From the NCBI GenBank assembly GCA_030849465.1, contig JARVLF010000023.1, positions 62,001-126,000 on the forward strand: a stretch of 64,000 nucleotides of DNA. Reading direction: 5' to 3'. The stretch comes from Moesziomyces globuligerus (taxonomy: Eukaryota; Basidiomycota; Ustilaginomycetes; Ustilaginales; Ustilaginaceae). Positions within the stretch are counted from its first letter, which is position 1; each line of letters begins with the position of its first letter. Below are positions 48,756-60,000 of the stretch, piece after piece. Below the pieces are notes generated by a model. That model saw nothing but the letters and a program-made list of their open reading frames with translations. It was not told the DNA's origin and made no database searches. The position numbers were made by a program, and so were the translations under genes.

Positions 48756-49338
48756 GGTTGCGGATGTGTGCAGCGCCGAGGCCGGAGGGGTCAGAGAAGT
48801 CGAGATGCGGCTTTCTACGATCGAAAGTGTGTGGTGAGGAGCGTGTCGTGGGTTGGCAGGATGCAAGGGAATGATGATGATGGGAGACGGGTGGATGGCG
48901 GCAGGAAGAACGAACCAAGCCCTTTCGGCCGCGCTTCTGCTGAGCTGGTCAGCCCAACGACAAACGAGACGTGGAGGAGCCACTCGTTTCTGCACTCGTG
49001 CCTGCTCTTGGCTGTGCCACTTCTCCACTCTCTCTCTCTCCTCTCTCGCCTTCACTCAGTGTACTGTGTGCCCATCTATAAACTGCAGCCCGTGCGTCGC
49101 GGTTGGCTGAGTGCGGTGTGACGCATCAAGAAAAAGGCCCGATGCGCGTTTGCTAAAATCCGAAATCGCCTCGCTGAGCTGAAACCTCGCTCGATCGACC
49201 TCGATCGATCACGCCTGCGCTCGCGCTGCCACTCGTCGCCGACATGAGCGTCAACCAAGCACCAACACAATGGGAAACGAGACGAGACATGTAGCTCAAG
49301 GATGTATTGGAGTGGGTGATGCTATCTATCCTGCGCGT
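48756..49338. promoter_or_regulatory. UBA1 promoter and 3' flank of the SigF-like gene
   Basis: 583 bp between two minus-strand genes. A TCGATCGACCTCGATCGATC palindromic segment lies near 49191-49210. A CT-rich tract is near 49030-49045. No gene is seen. Confidence 0.45.
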
Positions 49339-51615
49339 CTACTGCTGATCCTGGTCCGGGGCGCGCAGCGATCCTCTCGAGTCGTCGTTCGAGACGACGC
49401 TCGCCGCGTTCGAGTGCGGGCGCGACTGGGCCGAAAACGGATCCCACATATTGACGAGGTTGGCGGCGGCGCCCGAGCCACCATATTCGGCCGGGCTGGC
49501 GTCGAGGCCTGCAAAGTTGACGCCGGCCGAGCCTGGCGCGAGCGTCGAGGGCGGCGCCGAGTTGGTGCTCGAGGCCCTGCCTCCGTCGATGCGCTTTGCG
49601 GTGCGTTCTCGGAACTTTGCGCTCGAGTCGGGCGGGAGGTCTGCCGAGCGTCTCGACTCGGCGGGCGCAGCGCTAGCCGACTGGGAAGCATGCGCCGAGG
49701 CAAAGTGCTGCATGAGGTTGTCGGTCGACATGGCTCTGGACGAGGCGATCGAGTGGCCGCCGACGAGCGAGCGCGCCCTCGAGCGCGTGCCCGTCACCGT
49801 CGCGCGCGTCTCGCCGCCAAAGCGAAACCGATTCGGCGACGGAGCCCGGGAGCGCGAGATGGTCTGGAACTCTCGGCCCGGTGTCCTGCCGTAGGTGTTG
49901 TGCATGTGCGGATGCGTAAACATGGCCTCGGCCTCGTGCTGGCTGATCTGATACTGTCCGCCTCCATGCGATCCCGAGTGTGCCTCGAGAGCGCCCTCGG
50001 ATCCGCCGCCAGGGATGGCTTTTCGAAGCAGCGCCGCCGAGATCTTGAAACCCTTGGCGATGGCCCACGAGACGAGGAAGCCGACCAGCCTGCGCTCGAT
50101 CGAGTAGATCAACGACGCAAACGGGATGACGCCCTCGATCGTCTCGCGCAGGCCCCACGTGTCTTCGTGGCGGACGATGAGGCCGGCGTCGTTGAACTCG
50201 AGGCGGCTCATGACGCGCAGCTGGATGCTGCAGAGCGACTTGAGCACCGCGCGCGGATGGAAGAGCGACCAGAGCAGCGTGCGCAGCGTCTGCCTGCCCA
50301 GCCCGGGGCTCGACCAGTGCGGCGTCAGCGCATCCGCAGGGATGGGCGGGCGCGAGGCCAGCTGCTGCTGCACGAGCTCGGCGTCGACGTAGTGGTGGGC
50401 ATGACTGCCGTTGACCAGCCCACTCAACGCGTGCGCCGTCGGCGCCGAGCCAGCATCGGCATCCTCTCCGTTGACGCTAGGAGGCGTGTTGGTGGGATGG
50501 GCCGAGAGCGGACGGATGCCAGCTGTGCCACCGTGGCCGGGGGTGTGCGGTCGGGAGCCGCCCCAGATGCTCGCGATGCTGAACGGCGTGGTGGGGCTGT
50601 GGGGATGGCTGGCGACGCGCGAGTAGGCGCTGCTTGCGCCGTAGTCGATGAACGGGTGCGGCGTCATGGGATACGCCGAGGCCGACGCCGAGTAGGGATA
50701 CGAGGCGCGTGGTGTGCGGTTTGCATCGCTCGCGCCCGGATCGGGGCTGGGCTTGGGCGTCGAGGAGCCAAAGAGGCCGGGGAAGAAGGTGACGGTGATG
50801 GTGTGGTCGATGATGCCGGCGCGGGTGCCGTCGAACTCAAAGTCGGAGCAGATGACGTCGCGCAGCTCGGACTGCACATCCATGCCGGGGAGCGCAAAGG
50901 CCATGATGAACTGGTTGGCGATCTGGTCCCTGCCGTGCGCCGAGAGCAGGGGCGACTCGAAGACGGCGCCGCTCTCGTAGAAGCGTGCGACCATGTGCTT
51001 GACCTCCTCGGGCTTGCGTTTGCACGAGTAGAAGGTGTTGTGCAGGCCGAGGATGACGTCGGTCAGCGTGCTGGGACTCGGTGGGCCGGCGCTGAAGCCG
51101 CCGGCCATGCCGAGGCCGTGCATGCCCGGGTGACCCGAAAGGCTCAAGCTGCCCGGATTGCTAGGACCGGCATGGTGCGCGGCGCCAAAAGCGGCCTGGA
51201 GCGAAGCACCGTCGACATTAGGCGGGGCCGCGCCAAGGTTGAGGTTCATGGGATGTGCCGAGAGGATGCTGCCGGAGCTGCTCTGGGCGCGGCCGTGGCC
51301 ACGCATCGAGAGGCCGCCGGGGGTCTTGGGCGCGCCAGCGGGCGTGGAGCCGGGGAAGTACGACTCTGAGTGCGGACCGGGCTGACGCGGATGATGCTGC
51401 CAGCCAGCAGGCACGTTGGATGGCTTGTCCGAGCCAGCGTGGGCGGAAGGCTGACGACGGTGAGCGGGCGAGGCGGCAGCGGAGCTCGCGTTGTTGGCAG
51501 TGTGGTGGGACGCGGCGTCGTCCTTGGCGGCGTTGCGGGGCAGGTCGATCTTGAGGTCGGCGGCATAGTCGGACGGCTGCGCCGAGTGGCCGGGGAAGGG
51601 GACCGAAGCTGACAT
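49339..51615 (-). CDS. NTF2-like (SigF-type) domain protein, 758 aa
   Basis: The best match by eye is the fungal SigF-like NTF2-like family, of unclear function. The recognisable segment starts near residue 183 with LTDVILGLHNTFYSCKRKPEEV, continues through HMVARFYESGAVFESPLL and IANQFIMAFALPGMD, and includes DHTITVTFFPGLFG. It is interrupted by a long Ser/Pro/His-rich insertion (about 285-400). It then resumes with LRTLLWSLFHPRAVLKSLCSIQLRVMSRLEFND and HEDTWGLRETIEGVIPFASLIYSIERRLVGF, in which a hydrophobic stretch could be buried or membrane-associated. The N-terminal 170 and C-terminal 180 residues are low-complexity. No introns. The family call is moderate confidence, and no catalytic residues are apparent. 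Confidence 0.65.
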   Translation of the reverse strand: MSASVPFPGHSAQPSDYAADLKIDLPRNAAKDDAASHHTANNASSAAASPAHRRQPSAHAGSDKPSNVPAGWQHHPRQPGPHSESYFPGSTPAGAPKTPGGLSMRGHGRAQSSSGSILSAHPMNLNLGAAPPNVDGASLQAAFGAAHHAGPSNPGSLSLSGHPGMHGLGMAGGFSAGPPSPSTLTDVILGLHNTFYSCKRKPEEVKHMVARFYESGAVFESPLLSAHGRDQIANQFIMAFALPGMDVQSELRDVICSDFEFDGTRAGIIDHTITVTFFPGLFGSSTPKPSPDPGASDANRTPRASYPYSASASAYPMTPHPFIDYGASSAYSRVASHPHSPTTPFSIASIWGGSRPHTPGHGGTAGIRPLSAHPTNTPPSVNGEDADAGSAPTAHALSGLVNGSHAHHYVDAELVQQQLASRPPIPADALTPHWSSPGLGRQTLRTLLWSLFHPRAVLKSLCSIQLRVMSRLEFNDAGLIVRHEDTWGLRETIEGVIPFASLIYSIERRLVGFLVSWAIAKGFKISAALLRKAIPGGGSEGALEAHSGSHGGGQYQISQHEAEAMFTHPHMHNTYGRTPGREFQTISRSRAPSPNRFRFGGETRATVTGTRSRARSLVGGHSIASSRAMSTDNLMQHFASAHASQSASAAPAESRRSADLPPDSSAKFRERTAKRIDGGRASSTNSAPPSTLAPGSAGVNFAGLDASPAEYGGSGAAANLVNMWDPFSAQSRPHSNAASVVSNDDSRGSLRAPDQDQQ

Positions 51616-52070
51616 GCTTGTGGCTGGCGAGTCGGTCGATGTCTAGAGGGCGATGCACATGTAGCACGAGTCGGGCGAGCACGACGCACTGTGCTGCGGA
51701 TTCCAGAGGCCCAAGTGGCGATAAAGCGATGCGACGAGACGACGAGACTTTGCAAGTGGTTTGGATGCGGGGTTGAGGTCGTAGTGATCTTGTGTATGAT
51801 GATGGTCAAGGGGTCCGGTATGGATCGTGTCGAGAGGGGTAAGGTGAGCCAGCCAAGCGAGGGGCTGTGAATTTGTCATTGGGGCGAGCGCGGGGCGCGG
51901 GGCGCGGATAGTGGCTGCGCTGCCGCGATCTTTGTTGGGCTGTTTGAAAAAGGCAAACAAAAAGCGCCGATTTCGGCGTGAATTTTGGCGGATTTTCTCG
52001 AGTGACGTGCATTTCACGCTCGACTGACTGAATGCATTCACGATTCACCCATTTCAGCCACTGCACGCCG

Positions 52071-52073
<3 letters not shown>

Positions 52074-52128
<55 letters not shown>
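52074..52128. repeat. Dinucleotide microsatellite (CT), about 27 units
   Basis: Uninterrupted CT repeat of 55 bp, about 460 bp upstream of the SigF-like gene start and 1.76 kb upstream of the chitinase. Confidence 0.95.
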
Positions 52129-52130
<2 letters not shown>

Positions 52131-53806
52131 CATTTGCCGCTGCTGCTCGCTCAATCACGCATGCGTCGCAACCAGCAGCCGCCAGCAGCGAGGGACATCT
52201 CGTTGTAGAAAATGGCCACCTTTGACCAACATCGTCCTGGTACGTCGCCGCCGATGCCTGCGAACACCAAGCGCCCGTCCAGCCCTCGTTGCTCATTCAT
52301 CAGTCATGGCGCAGGAGAGAGTCTGCGTAAGAGGGATCGACGGGATCGACGGCGATCCGCCGGGCCTCGCTTGCGGCACCCTGCGTGCTGTATCCAGCGG
52401 TGCGGGGACGACCGACGTGAAGCGCGGGGGACTGTAGACAAACGCAGCTGCGATGGAGCTGGCGATCGCCCGGAGAGAGAGCATCCACTGCACGTTGATG
52501 GCCCGGCTGCTCTTGCTCGCTTTGGTCGAATTTACCCCACAAATCTGTTTCGAGCCACGACACGGACCACGACATTGCCCCATCTTGAGCCTGTTCCGTA
52601 GCCCGAGTGCAACCTGTTCTGGGCTCGAAGGATGCGGACAAGGCGAGAGGATCCGACTGGCTGGCACGGTGGTTCGCGCCGAGATAGGCGGTGCATTTGG
52701 TGGTGGGCTTCTCCTGCGAAGCATCGGCGGTGGCCAAGGCGCTGCGCTGCGCTGTGCAGTGGAGTGCGTGTGTCGCGTGAAAGGAGCCATCCATCACGCC
52801 GAGCAGCGATACCGATTCAGCATCGTCACGTCTATTTTTGTTGCTTTTACCGGTCTGACACTTTGAGCGGAGAGCAAAATTCGCGCGGCTGTCCAGCTGC
52901 GCAACAGCATCCGCGGCCATGCGGAGCTTCCCTTTGTTCCGCCTCACTTGCGGCCCCTTTGTCTCGCAAACCTTGGGCGACGGCGAGCAGCAACGATGCC
53001 GGATGACGAGCTCAGATGCGCCCTTCTCCTGCGCATGTGCTGCAGGCAATAAGCTCCGGACCAGCGCTGCGCTGACCAAGCCAATTTCCGTGCTGCTGCA
53101 TCGCTGCTGCGCCACAATGCCAAAACCGATATCTGACATGTCGCGATCCACAGTCGGCGAATTTTATTCCCTCCCGCCAACGTCGGCCATGCTCAAGCTC
53201 GCGATTCCACACTAAACCGCACCCACACACACACACACTCTCTCTCTCTCTTTCCCGTCTTTGGTGCTTGGCAGAGCTTGGCCTACAGCCGCGGAACACC
53301 GCGCTCTGCGCAGCCGCGTGCACTCTCGAACTTCTAGCCACGTCTCGGCGTCAGCGCTCTCAACATCTCCCCCACCGCGCGCCTGCACAGGGCAAGCTCG
53401 AGACGCTTGACTGCCGGGCCCGCGGAAATCGCCAAGCCAGAGGCGTTGCTGTCGCAGACCGAAAGTTAGGTTGCGCCTAACGCTAAACGCGAGCTTGTGG
53501 ATAGAGTTGCCCGAGTTAGGGGGTTCGGGGATTTTGCTTTCCTTCATCCATCACCTCGACCGCTCCCTTCTACTCTCTTTTCTCTTTCGGTGTTGATCAC
53601 GTCGACTGCGTCGGCTTCCACTTTGTTTCTCTACACCGTCGCTGTGGTGCCCGTTGATCGGACTCTGCACTTTGGTATCTTTGGCTTTCGCGCGCGGGGA
53701 ACCAGCATCTGCGAGGAAACCGGCTTTCCTTGTCGTCGGCTCGTTTCAGAGGGTCCTTTCTCGTCGATCGAGTCGGGCACCTTTCTCGTCGCCTTTTTTG
53801 TCTTTC

Positions 53807-53812
53807 TATAAG
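53807..53812 (+). promoter_or_regulatory. TATA-like element of the chitinase gene
   Basis: TATAAG lies 80 bp before the chitinase ATG at 53887, within the usual TATA range for a short leader. Confidence 0.4.
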
Positions 53813-53886
53813 TTGTCGGTGCAGGTCACCCACACATCCCACGCTCTTTTACAACAACACCAAGCAGTACAGCATCCAGAAGCGAT

Positions 53887-55467
53887 ATGAGGCTACTTCC
53901 ACTCGGCGTGCTGGCGCTCGCCAGTCTCATGGCCAACTCGGTCGTCGCGGTGCAGGAAGACATGAGCCCAAGCCTTGTTCCGCATCTTGGTCGTGGGTCC
54001 GGATACGCGGCGCTCGGTGCGCAGGATGCGGCACGTGCGGAAGGATCGAGTCTACGACTTCGCGCAGATCGGCCTGGGTCGAGCAGCGACTCTGCGAGGC
54101 ATGGGCAGCGTCGGTCGTTATGGGCGGTGCTCTTCGGCGGCGCTGATGCAGGCAAGCAGAAGAGGAGGGCAGTCCCCTCTGCGCGTCTGCGCCAGCGTCG
54201 TCGAGCCGCACTGCAATCCAAACGTGCCACCGGCTCCTGCAAGGCCTCCTCCTCGGTCTCTCCTTCGGCTTCTTCGGCGCCTACGACTACCAGCGCAGGC
54301 CCAGCCTCGCCAACGGGTACGGCCAACCAGACGCGCACGGCGACGGACAAAGTCATGGCGGGCTACTGGCCCGACTGGACCAACAGCCGCTTTGCGCCGA
54401 GCGCGATCGACATGAGCAAGTTCGACCTGCTCAACTACGCGTTTGCGCTGCCGACGGCGAATTTCGACCTCTCGATCCCCACCGATCCGTCGGGCGGGCT
54501 GTTGCGGAGCTTTGTCAAGGCGTGCAAGGCGGGCAACACCAAGGCGCTGCTGTCGATCGGCGGATGGGGTGGCTCGACCTACTTCAGTCCAGCCGTCAAG
54601 ACGGCGGCTTCGAGGCGGACGTTCATCCGCAACATCCTGCGCTACTACAACCAGTACAGCCTCGATGGGATCGATCTCGACTGGGAGTATCCCGGCCAGA
54701 CGGGTGCGGGCAACCAGCTGGATCCGAGCGACACGGCCAACTTCCAGACGTTTCTCGGCGAGCTCCGAACTGCGCTGCCGCAGGGAGCTCTGATCACGGG
54801 TGCGGTCTCGCACAATCCTTGGATGGCGAGCAACGGTCAACCGGTGGCGAGCGTTGCGAGGGCCGCGGCGGCGATGGACTACGTGATGATCATGAACTAC
54901 GACGTGTGGGGGAGCTCGAGTGTGCCTGGGCCGAATGCGCCGTTGGCCAACCTGTGTGGCAATTCGACGCAGCCGGGTGCGAGTGCAGCTGCCGGCGTCA
55001 AGCAGTGGTCAGCAGCCGGTATGCCGCGCGATAAGATCCTGCTCGGCATCCCCTCGTACGGCTACATCAACACGTCTGGCAAAAAGACGCTGCGCACCCG
55101 CGACGCGCTCGACCGAAGGGCAGTCCAACTCACCAGCCTCGACGGAAGCTCCGGCTCGGGCCAGATCAACTTCAACATGCTCGTCAGCCAAGGTGCGCTC
55201 AAGAAGGGCACCGATGGACTCTACGATGCAGCAGGCGGGTTTACAAAGTACTGGGACGACTGTTCCGACACCCCCTTCCTCAGCGACGGCAGCAGGCTCA
55301 TCTCGTACGACGACACGAGCTCCATCTTTGACAAGGGCGCCTTCGCCTCGGCAGCTAGCATCGGCGGCATCAGCATGTGGAGCATCGACGGAGACACCGC
55401 CGACTGGGCTCTCACCAACTCGGCCATCGCCGGCATGAGCTCCAAGCCCCCCACCACCACTTCATAG
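53887..55467 (+). CDS. Secreted GH18 chitinase with dibasic propeptide
   Basis: GH18 enzymes cut chitin by substrate-assisted retention. The 526-aa protein starts with a signal peptide (MRLLPLGVLALASLMANSVVA). An Arg-rich region to about residue 113 contains two Kex2-type sites (KRR near 92-94 and KR near 112-113), then a Ser/Thr/Pro linker. The catalytic barrel begins near residue 155 (VMAGYWPDWTN), with KALLSIGGWGGS as the substrate-binding strand and the catalytic DGIDLDWE, whose acid/base is Glu267. The MIMNYDVWG strand and the late Trp (GISMWSIDGD) are also present. It is not like smut Cts1, which lacks a signal peptide; it may correspond to the conventionally secreted Cts2/Cts3 group, but this was not tested. 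No introns and no GPI anchor. Confidence 0.92.
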   Translation: MRLLPLGVLALASLMANSVVAVQEDMSPSLVPHLGRGSGYAALGAQDAARAEGSSLRLRADRPGSSSDSARHGQRRSLWAVLFGGADAGKQKRRAVPSARLRQRRRAALQSKRATGSCKASSSVSPSASSAPTTTSAGPASPTGTANQTRTATDKVMAGYWPDWTNSRFAPSAIDMSKFDLLNYAFALPTANFDLSIPTDPSGGLLRSFVKACKAGNTKALLSIGGWGGSTYFSPAVKTAASRRTFIRNILRYYNQYSLDGIDLDWEYPGQTGAGNQLDPSDTANFQTFLGELRTALPQGALITGAVSHNPWMASNGQPVASVARAAAAMDYVMIMNYDVWGSSSVPGPNAPLANLCGNSTQPGASAAAGVKQWSAAGMPRDKILLGIPSYGYINTSGKKTLRTRDALDRRAVQLTSLDGSSGSGQINFNMLVSQGALKKGTDGLYDAAGGFTKYWDDCSDTPFLSDGSRLISYDDTSSIFDKGAFASAASIGGISMWSIDGDTADWALTNSAIAGMSSKPPTTTS

Positions 55468-55905
55468 TCCCGCGCGGCGCCGCGCGGCGGCTGCGAAACA
55501 TCAAGCCTTCGGATGGTTGTACGCTTTTTCCTTTTGTGGTGACCGTGTGAAAGCGAGGCTTGAAAATTTCCGAGGCTGTATCTGTAGTCGGTTTTGAGAG
55601 CAAGAAGGGGGAGGGAGGCGAGAGGAGTTGTATCATAGGATGGGTGGGATGCTTTGTGAGCAAGAGAGGGTGTTGCCGTTGGGTTGGGAAGGACGGAAAG
55701 CTGCAACGCGGTATGAAACGGTGGGAAAGACCCGGTGTGGGCTTGATTTTTCATTTGCTTCATACGCGGCTATGGATCTGGCAACCGCCTTTCGGGGCAT
55801 TGCCAACCCGACACCGACGCCGAGAGCGCCATCTGTGTCCGAAGGTATAAGTACCTTTGCGCTTGAGCGGGGTTCTGATGTCTTGGAGGAGAGGGTAGCT
55901 TCATC
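55468..55905. other. Intergenic between chitinase and hydroxyacid dehydrogenase
   Basis: 438 bp. A GCGCGGCGCCGCGCGGCGGC palindrome-rich segment follows the chitinase stop (55471-55490) and could fold into a hairpin in the 3' UTR. A gtataagt donor-like and GGTAG acceptor-like pair near 55843-55897 could mark a short 5' leader intron of the next gene. Confidence 0.4.
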
Positions 55906-56905
55906 ATGGTGGTTTCCGTGGCGTTTTTGCCCGCCTCGGCCGAGCGGTGCTGTCTGGACATTGAAGCGCTGCTGTCTACGCTTGCGCTGCCTGCGTCGTC
56001 GGTGCGCATCACGCGCGCGGTCGACGCTTGCACCACGGCGCTCTTCTGGCTGCCCAACCGGGCGCAGGGCAATACGGCCGACGAACTAGCCGAGATCCTC
56101 TCGATGGGTAGCGGGGTGAGGTTTGTGCAGCTGCCCATGACGGGTGTCGACGACTTCCTGCCGCTCATCCGCGAGCGTACCGACATCGAGTGGTGTTGTG
56201 CCAAAGTAAGTCCCTCGCCTCCCCGATCATAGCTCAGGTTGGATGGGAATGCTGAATGGGGTGTGTGGGGATTAGGGATGTTATGCGGACGTGGTAGCCG
56301 AGCATGCAGTGGCGTTGGTGCTGTGTCTGCTTCGTCGACTCCACGTCTCTGCCGAGGGTGGGATGCAGACCGAGTCGTTGCAGGGCAAGAGGGTGGTGAT
56401 CTTGGGCAATGGCTCTATCGCCACTGCGCTTCGACGAATGCTCACCCCCTTCGGTTGCACCCTCACCACCGCCAACTCGACCTCTCCCTCGCAAGTCCAG
56501 GTGGCAGGAGCAGCGGATGTGCTGGTGCTAGCGTGTCCGTTGACCAACCAGACGCGCGGGGCCTTGGACACCTCGATGCTAGCGAGCATGCAGCCGCACG
56601 CCGTGCTCGTCAACATCGCACGCGGCGAGATCATCCACACCCAAGCCCTCCTCACCGCCCTCGAGCGCCACACGCTCGCAGCAGCCGCACTCGACGTCAT
56701 CAACACCGAACCCCTCACTCCCACCGACACACTCCGCCTCAACACTCTCGTGGCCAAAGGCAAACTCCTCATCACCCCGCACTCGGCAGTCCCTGCTGCC
56801 CAGGTCCACAGCCTCCTCACCCCGCGCATCCGCGAAAACCTCGCCCACCTCCTCCTCCCCAACCCCGACTACGCCGGCAGAGTCGACCCGCACAAAGGCT
56901 ACTGA
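55906..56905 (+). CDS. D-isomer-specific 2-hydroxyacid dehydrogenase
   Basis: An NAD(P)-dependent enzyme of the glyoxylate/hydroxypyruvate reductase type. Exons 55906-56205 and 56276-56905 give 309 aa. The 70-bp intron has a gtaagt donor, a GCTGAAT branch point and a GGATTAG acceptor, and joins WCCAK to GCYADVVAEHAVALVL. The N-terminal substrate domain includes TALFWLPNRA and VQLPMTGVDDF. The Rossmann motif is GNGSIA. Catalytic residues are Arg in NIARGE, Glu in NTEPLTP, and His in ITPHSAVP. Length is typical for this short subfamily. An alternative upstream start via a leader intron is possible but the N-terminus at 55906 fits the family. It converges on the PPR-like gene, 95 bp away. Confidence 0.9.
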
Positions 56906-57000
56906 ACCCCTTTCCCCGCGCATGTTGCAAATATTCACTGTGATTGCAAATTGCGATTCATCATCCTCGACGTGTGCTTCGTGCTTGCTTGAGGGTGAAT

Positions 57001-60000
57001 CTATTCGGCCTTTGCTTTGGCGAGTCGGGCGGTTCTGGCTGCGTTCGGTCTGCTCGCGACCAGGCCTACAGTCTTGCGCCTCGGCCCGCGGAATCGGGCA
57101 AAGGCAGGAGCATATTCGTGCGCCGAGCGCGGCCGGGTGTTATGGAGCATCTGCGCGGCGGCTCGCTCGCGCGTGGCGGCGAGCTCGCAGTGCGGCAGCA
57201 CCCAGCGGAAGCCGACGGGGATGGCGAGACCGAGCGCCTCCATGTCGAGCAGGATGCGCACCAGCAGCGGCTCGAGGCTCAGCGCCGTCCAGCGTCCGTG
57301 CGCGTTCCACCGCACGCGCGAGACCACCGCACCCAGCATCTCGTGCGTCGTCAACCCGCCCGCATCCGAGCCCGCACCGACGCTTGGCGACAACGCAGCA
57401 CGAGACGGCAGAGCCGGCACATCGCTGGTCTCGCATCGTGCCGCAGCGTCAGGTCCGTCGGGCAGGGCGGCTTTGGACGCGGCCTGTTCGAAGCCGCGAC
57501 GGAGCTGGGCCAAGGCGGTTGAACGAGAGATGTGCTGCTTGCTGCGCTGAACCATGCCGGGACGACGACCGAAAATGCACAGCAGAGCATCGTAGAAGCG
57601 CGTATCGGGCACCACTTCCAGCCGTCCACCATCCTCCGTGAGCAACGTCGACCTTGGCGCTACGGCCGGCGCCTTGCTCCGGTGCTCGAGCCAAGCCTGC
57701 AGACGCTGACGACGCCAGCTGCCGAGCCTGCGTGCGAGCTGCCAGTGCTGAACGAGGAACGCGTATTCGCGCTTGGCCACAAACTGCGCCGCCCTCCACC
57801 TCAGCCCCTCGCTCCGCTCCGCCGCTGCGTCCATCCTACTCGGCGCCTGCAGCCTTCTCGACGGCGACCGGCCCCGAACGGACGCAAGCAGATTCCAGCC
57901 ACGCGCGTACTCCTTGCGCTCGGCCATCCGGAGCTGCCTGCGCGTCGCCGCGCGTCGAGTCGCCGAAACCTGCCGCAGCCTACGCAGCCGCAAACTCGGT
58001 CCGACGGTGGGGGCGCGCGCGGCCTCGCTGGCAAGCGTCTGCATGAGCACCGTCGCCGCCTGCACAGGCACCTTCCAGGGCGCGCTCGCCACATCGACCG
58101 CCGGCGATTGCAGCGCACTCTGCAGACTCGTCCGCTTCAGCAGCCGCCAGACGCGCAGCGCCAGCCCGGTCTTGCCCGCCTTGCACGCGAGATTGAGCGC
58201 CGCAGTCAGCACGTGCGGATCCAGGATCGCGTGCCGCGACGCCTGGTTCACCTTAGGCCTTAGATCGCTGCCCGAGCCCGACGGCGTCGATGAAAACTCG
58301 GCTTCCGGATCGTCGGCAGGTCGGAACGTGTGACGCCGCTTGTTGAGCGCGGGATAGATGCGCATGATGAATGCCTTGACGCCAATGTGACCAGGCTCGT
58401 GGCGGTAGCGACGCAGGAAGAGACCGGTCGACGTGACGTACTGGAGCAGCGCCGCCAGACGATACGAGTCTGCCTGCGCGATCGCCGCATCGATCTGCTG
58501 AACGATGTGCCGGGGCGCACGAGCTTCAGTCGCGGTGGACGATGCCTCTGCACGACGTGCCTCCGCAGCAGCCGTGGAGGTCACGCGCCCGGAGGGATCG
58601 CCAGCAGCAGGGGCGTGCGCGGTGTCAGCTGGTCGGGTGGTGAGCACTGCGCGGGCGAGAGATTGGTAGCGCTGTGTGGTGGCCTGGCGAAGGATGGTGT
58701 TGAACGTGACAGCGTCCGGCTGCAGTGGCGGCTGACGCTGCTGCGTCATATGCTGGAACACCTCTTTGCAGATCGGCGGTGACTTGAGAACGGACAAGGC
58801 GTAGTGGATCAGCTGGTTGTAGATAGCGACGTTGACGGCGGGCCGAACAGCCCGAGTGCCGCCAAGTAGAATGCCGGAGTTCGTGTGGGACTGGCCGTCC
58901 GGCAGCGACGTGATGTATTCGCGCATGTAGTGTCGAATGACGCTTGCTGCGCTTTCGAGTCTGCGTCTCTGAGCGGCGTCGGAGGGTTCCAGCGTGGACA
59001 CGTGAGACAGGGCGGGCTCGTCGAGCATCACGGTAGTCTCGAAGCGGCAGCACGCCGAGATGATCCAGGTGATCTCGGGCGCGCTGGCAATCGGAGGTAG
59101 TGGGAGTCTACCGTGGCGCACGAGGCGGAGGAGATCGACGAGGCATTCTGCGTACTCGACTTGCTTCGCCCGGAGAGCTCGGCGCTCGGACAGTGAGAGT
59201 TCTGCCCAGAGGTCAGCGCGAATGCGCGTCAGCAGCTCTTCGTTGCGAAGCAGTGCGCGCGTGATGTCGCGTAGGACCTGCGAGCTGGGTTTGCCGGTGT
59301 CCGCAATGAGAGCAGCCTGGTAGCGCATCAAGGACCGCGGTCGGCTCGCCTCGCGGTTGGCCTTCCACCATGCGCGCACCTCTGCAGCATACGTATGGAC
59401 GGCGAGCCGCGTGTGGCCAGAAGCAAGCATAGCGCGCATCAAAGCGGTCTGGGACAAGGTGGTCGTGGACATGTGGGTCAGGTGCATCGCAGCGACGAGC
59501 GACACGGCGGCATCGAGGTGGTGCTGAGATTGGAAGCCTCGAACGGGACGAGGACTGGAGGCCGATGGTGCCAGAGTCAGTTGCGCGATGGTCTGCTGTG
59601 TGACGAACATGAGCCGGGGCAACGTCGGCGGCTCGGTTGCAGCCTTGGCCATAGGGGCTGGTGGCTGGTTGCGGGCTGATCCGGCGGTCTCGAGCGTACG
59701 AAGCGGCGACTCCATGTCGGCGATCGACCTCGGACTCCAGCCTAGCTTGACGAGGAGATGACGCAGGATCTGACTGGCTGCGATGGGCTGGCCGGACGCG
59801 ACGAGGTAGACGGCGCAGTCGGCGGCAGTCTCGGATGCGATAGCGCAGGCCAGCTTGGCGTCGAGCTTAGCGCTGATCCTGTGAGCCCGTAGGACCAAGC
59901 GGCGGCATTGTGCGACCAGGGCGGCGTGGTTGATGCTCGTTCCCGTCTGCAGAGACGTCCTGAGAGCTCTACAATCCTGACGAAGAGATGCAAGCGAATG

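Larger units (their letters stand above)
51616..53886. promoter_or_regulatory. Long gene-free divergent region, SigF-like gene / chitinase
   Basis: About 2.3 kb between divergent starts. Open frames on both strands (longest 52300-53151 minus) show no domains and poor composition. The region holds a 55-bp CT microsatellite at 52074-52128, a CA/CT tract near 53221-53252, one exact match to the smut pheromone response element ACAAAGGGA on the minus strand (52929-52937) and a TATAAG at 53807-53812. Confidence 0.5.

Noticed and set aside
45660..49121. 1153-codon plus-strand frame opposite UBA1
   Set aside because: Same cause: low-complexity Leu/Val/Arg/Gly product antisense to the E1 gene.
49270..51369. 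699-codon plus-strand frame opposite the SigF-like gene
   Set aside because: Antisense shadow with Arg/Gly-rich composition.
52300..53151. 283-codon minus-strand frame upstream of the chitinase
   Set aside because: Cys/Ser/Arg-rich product without domain, promoter or splice support; probably chance.
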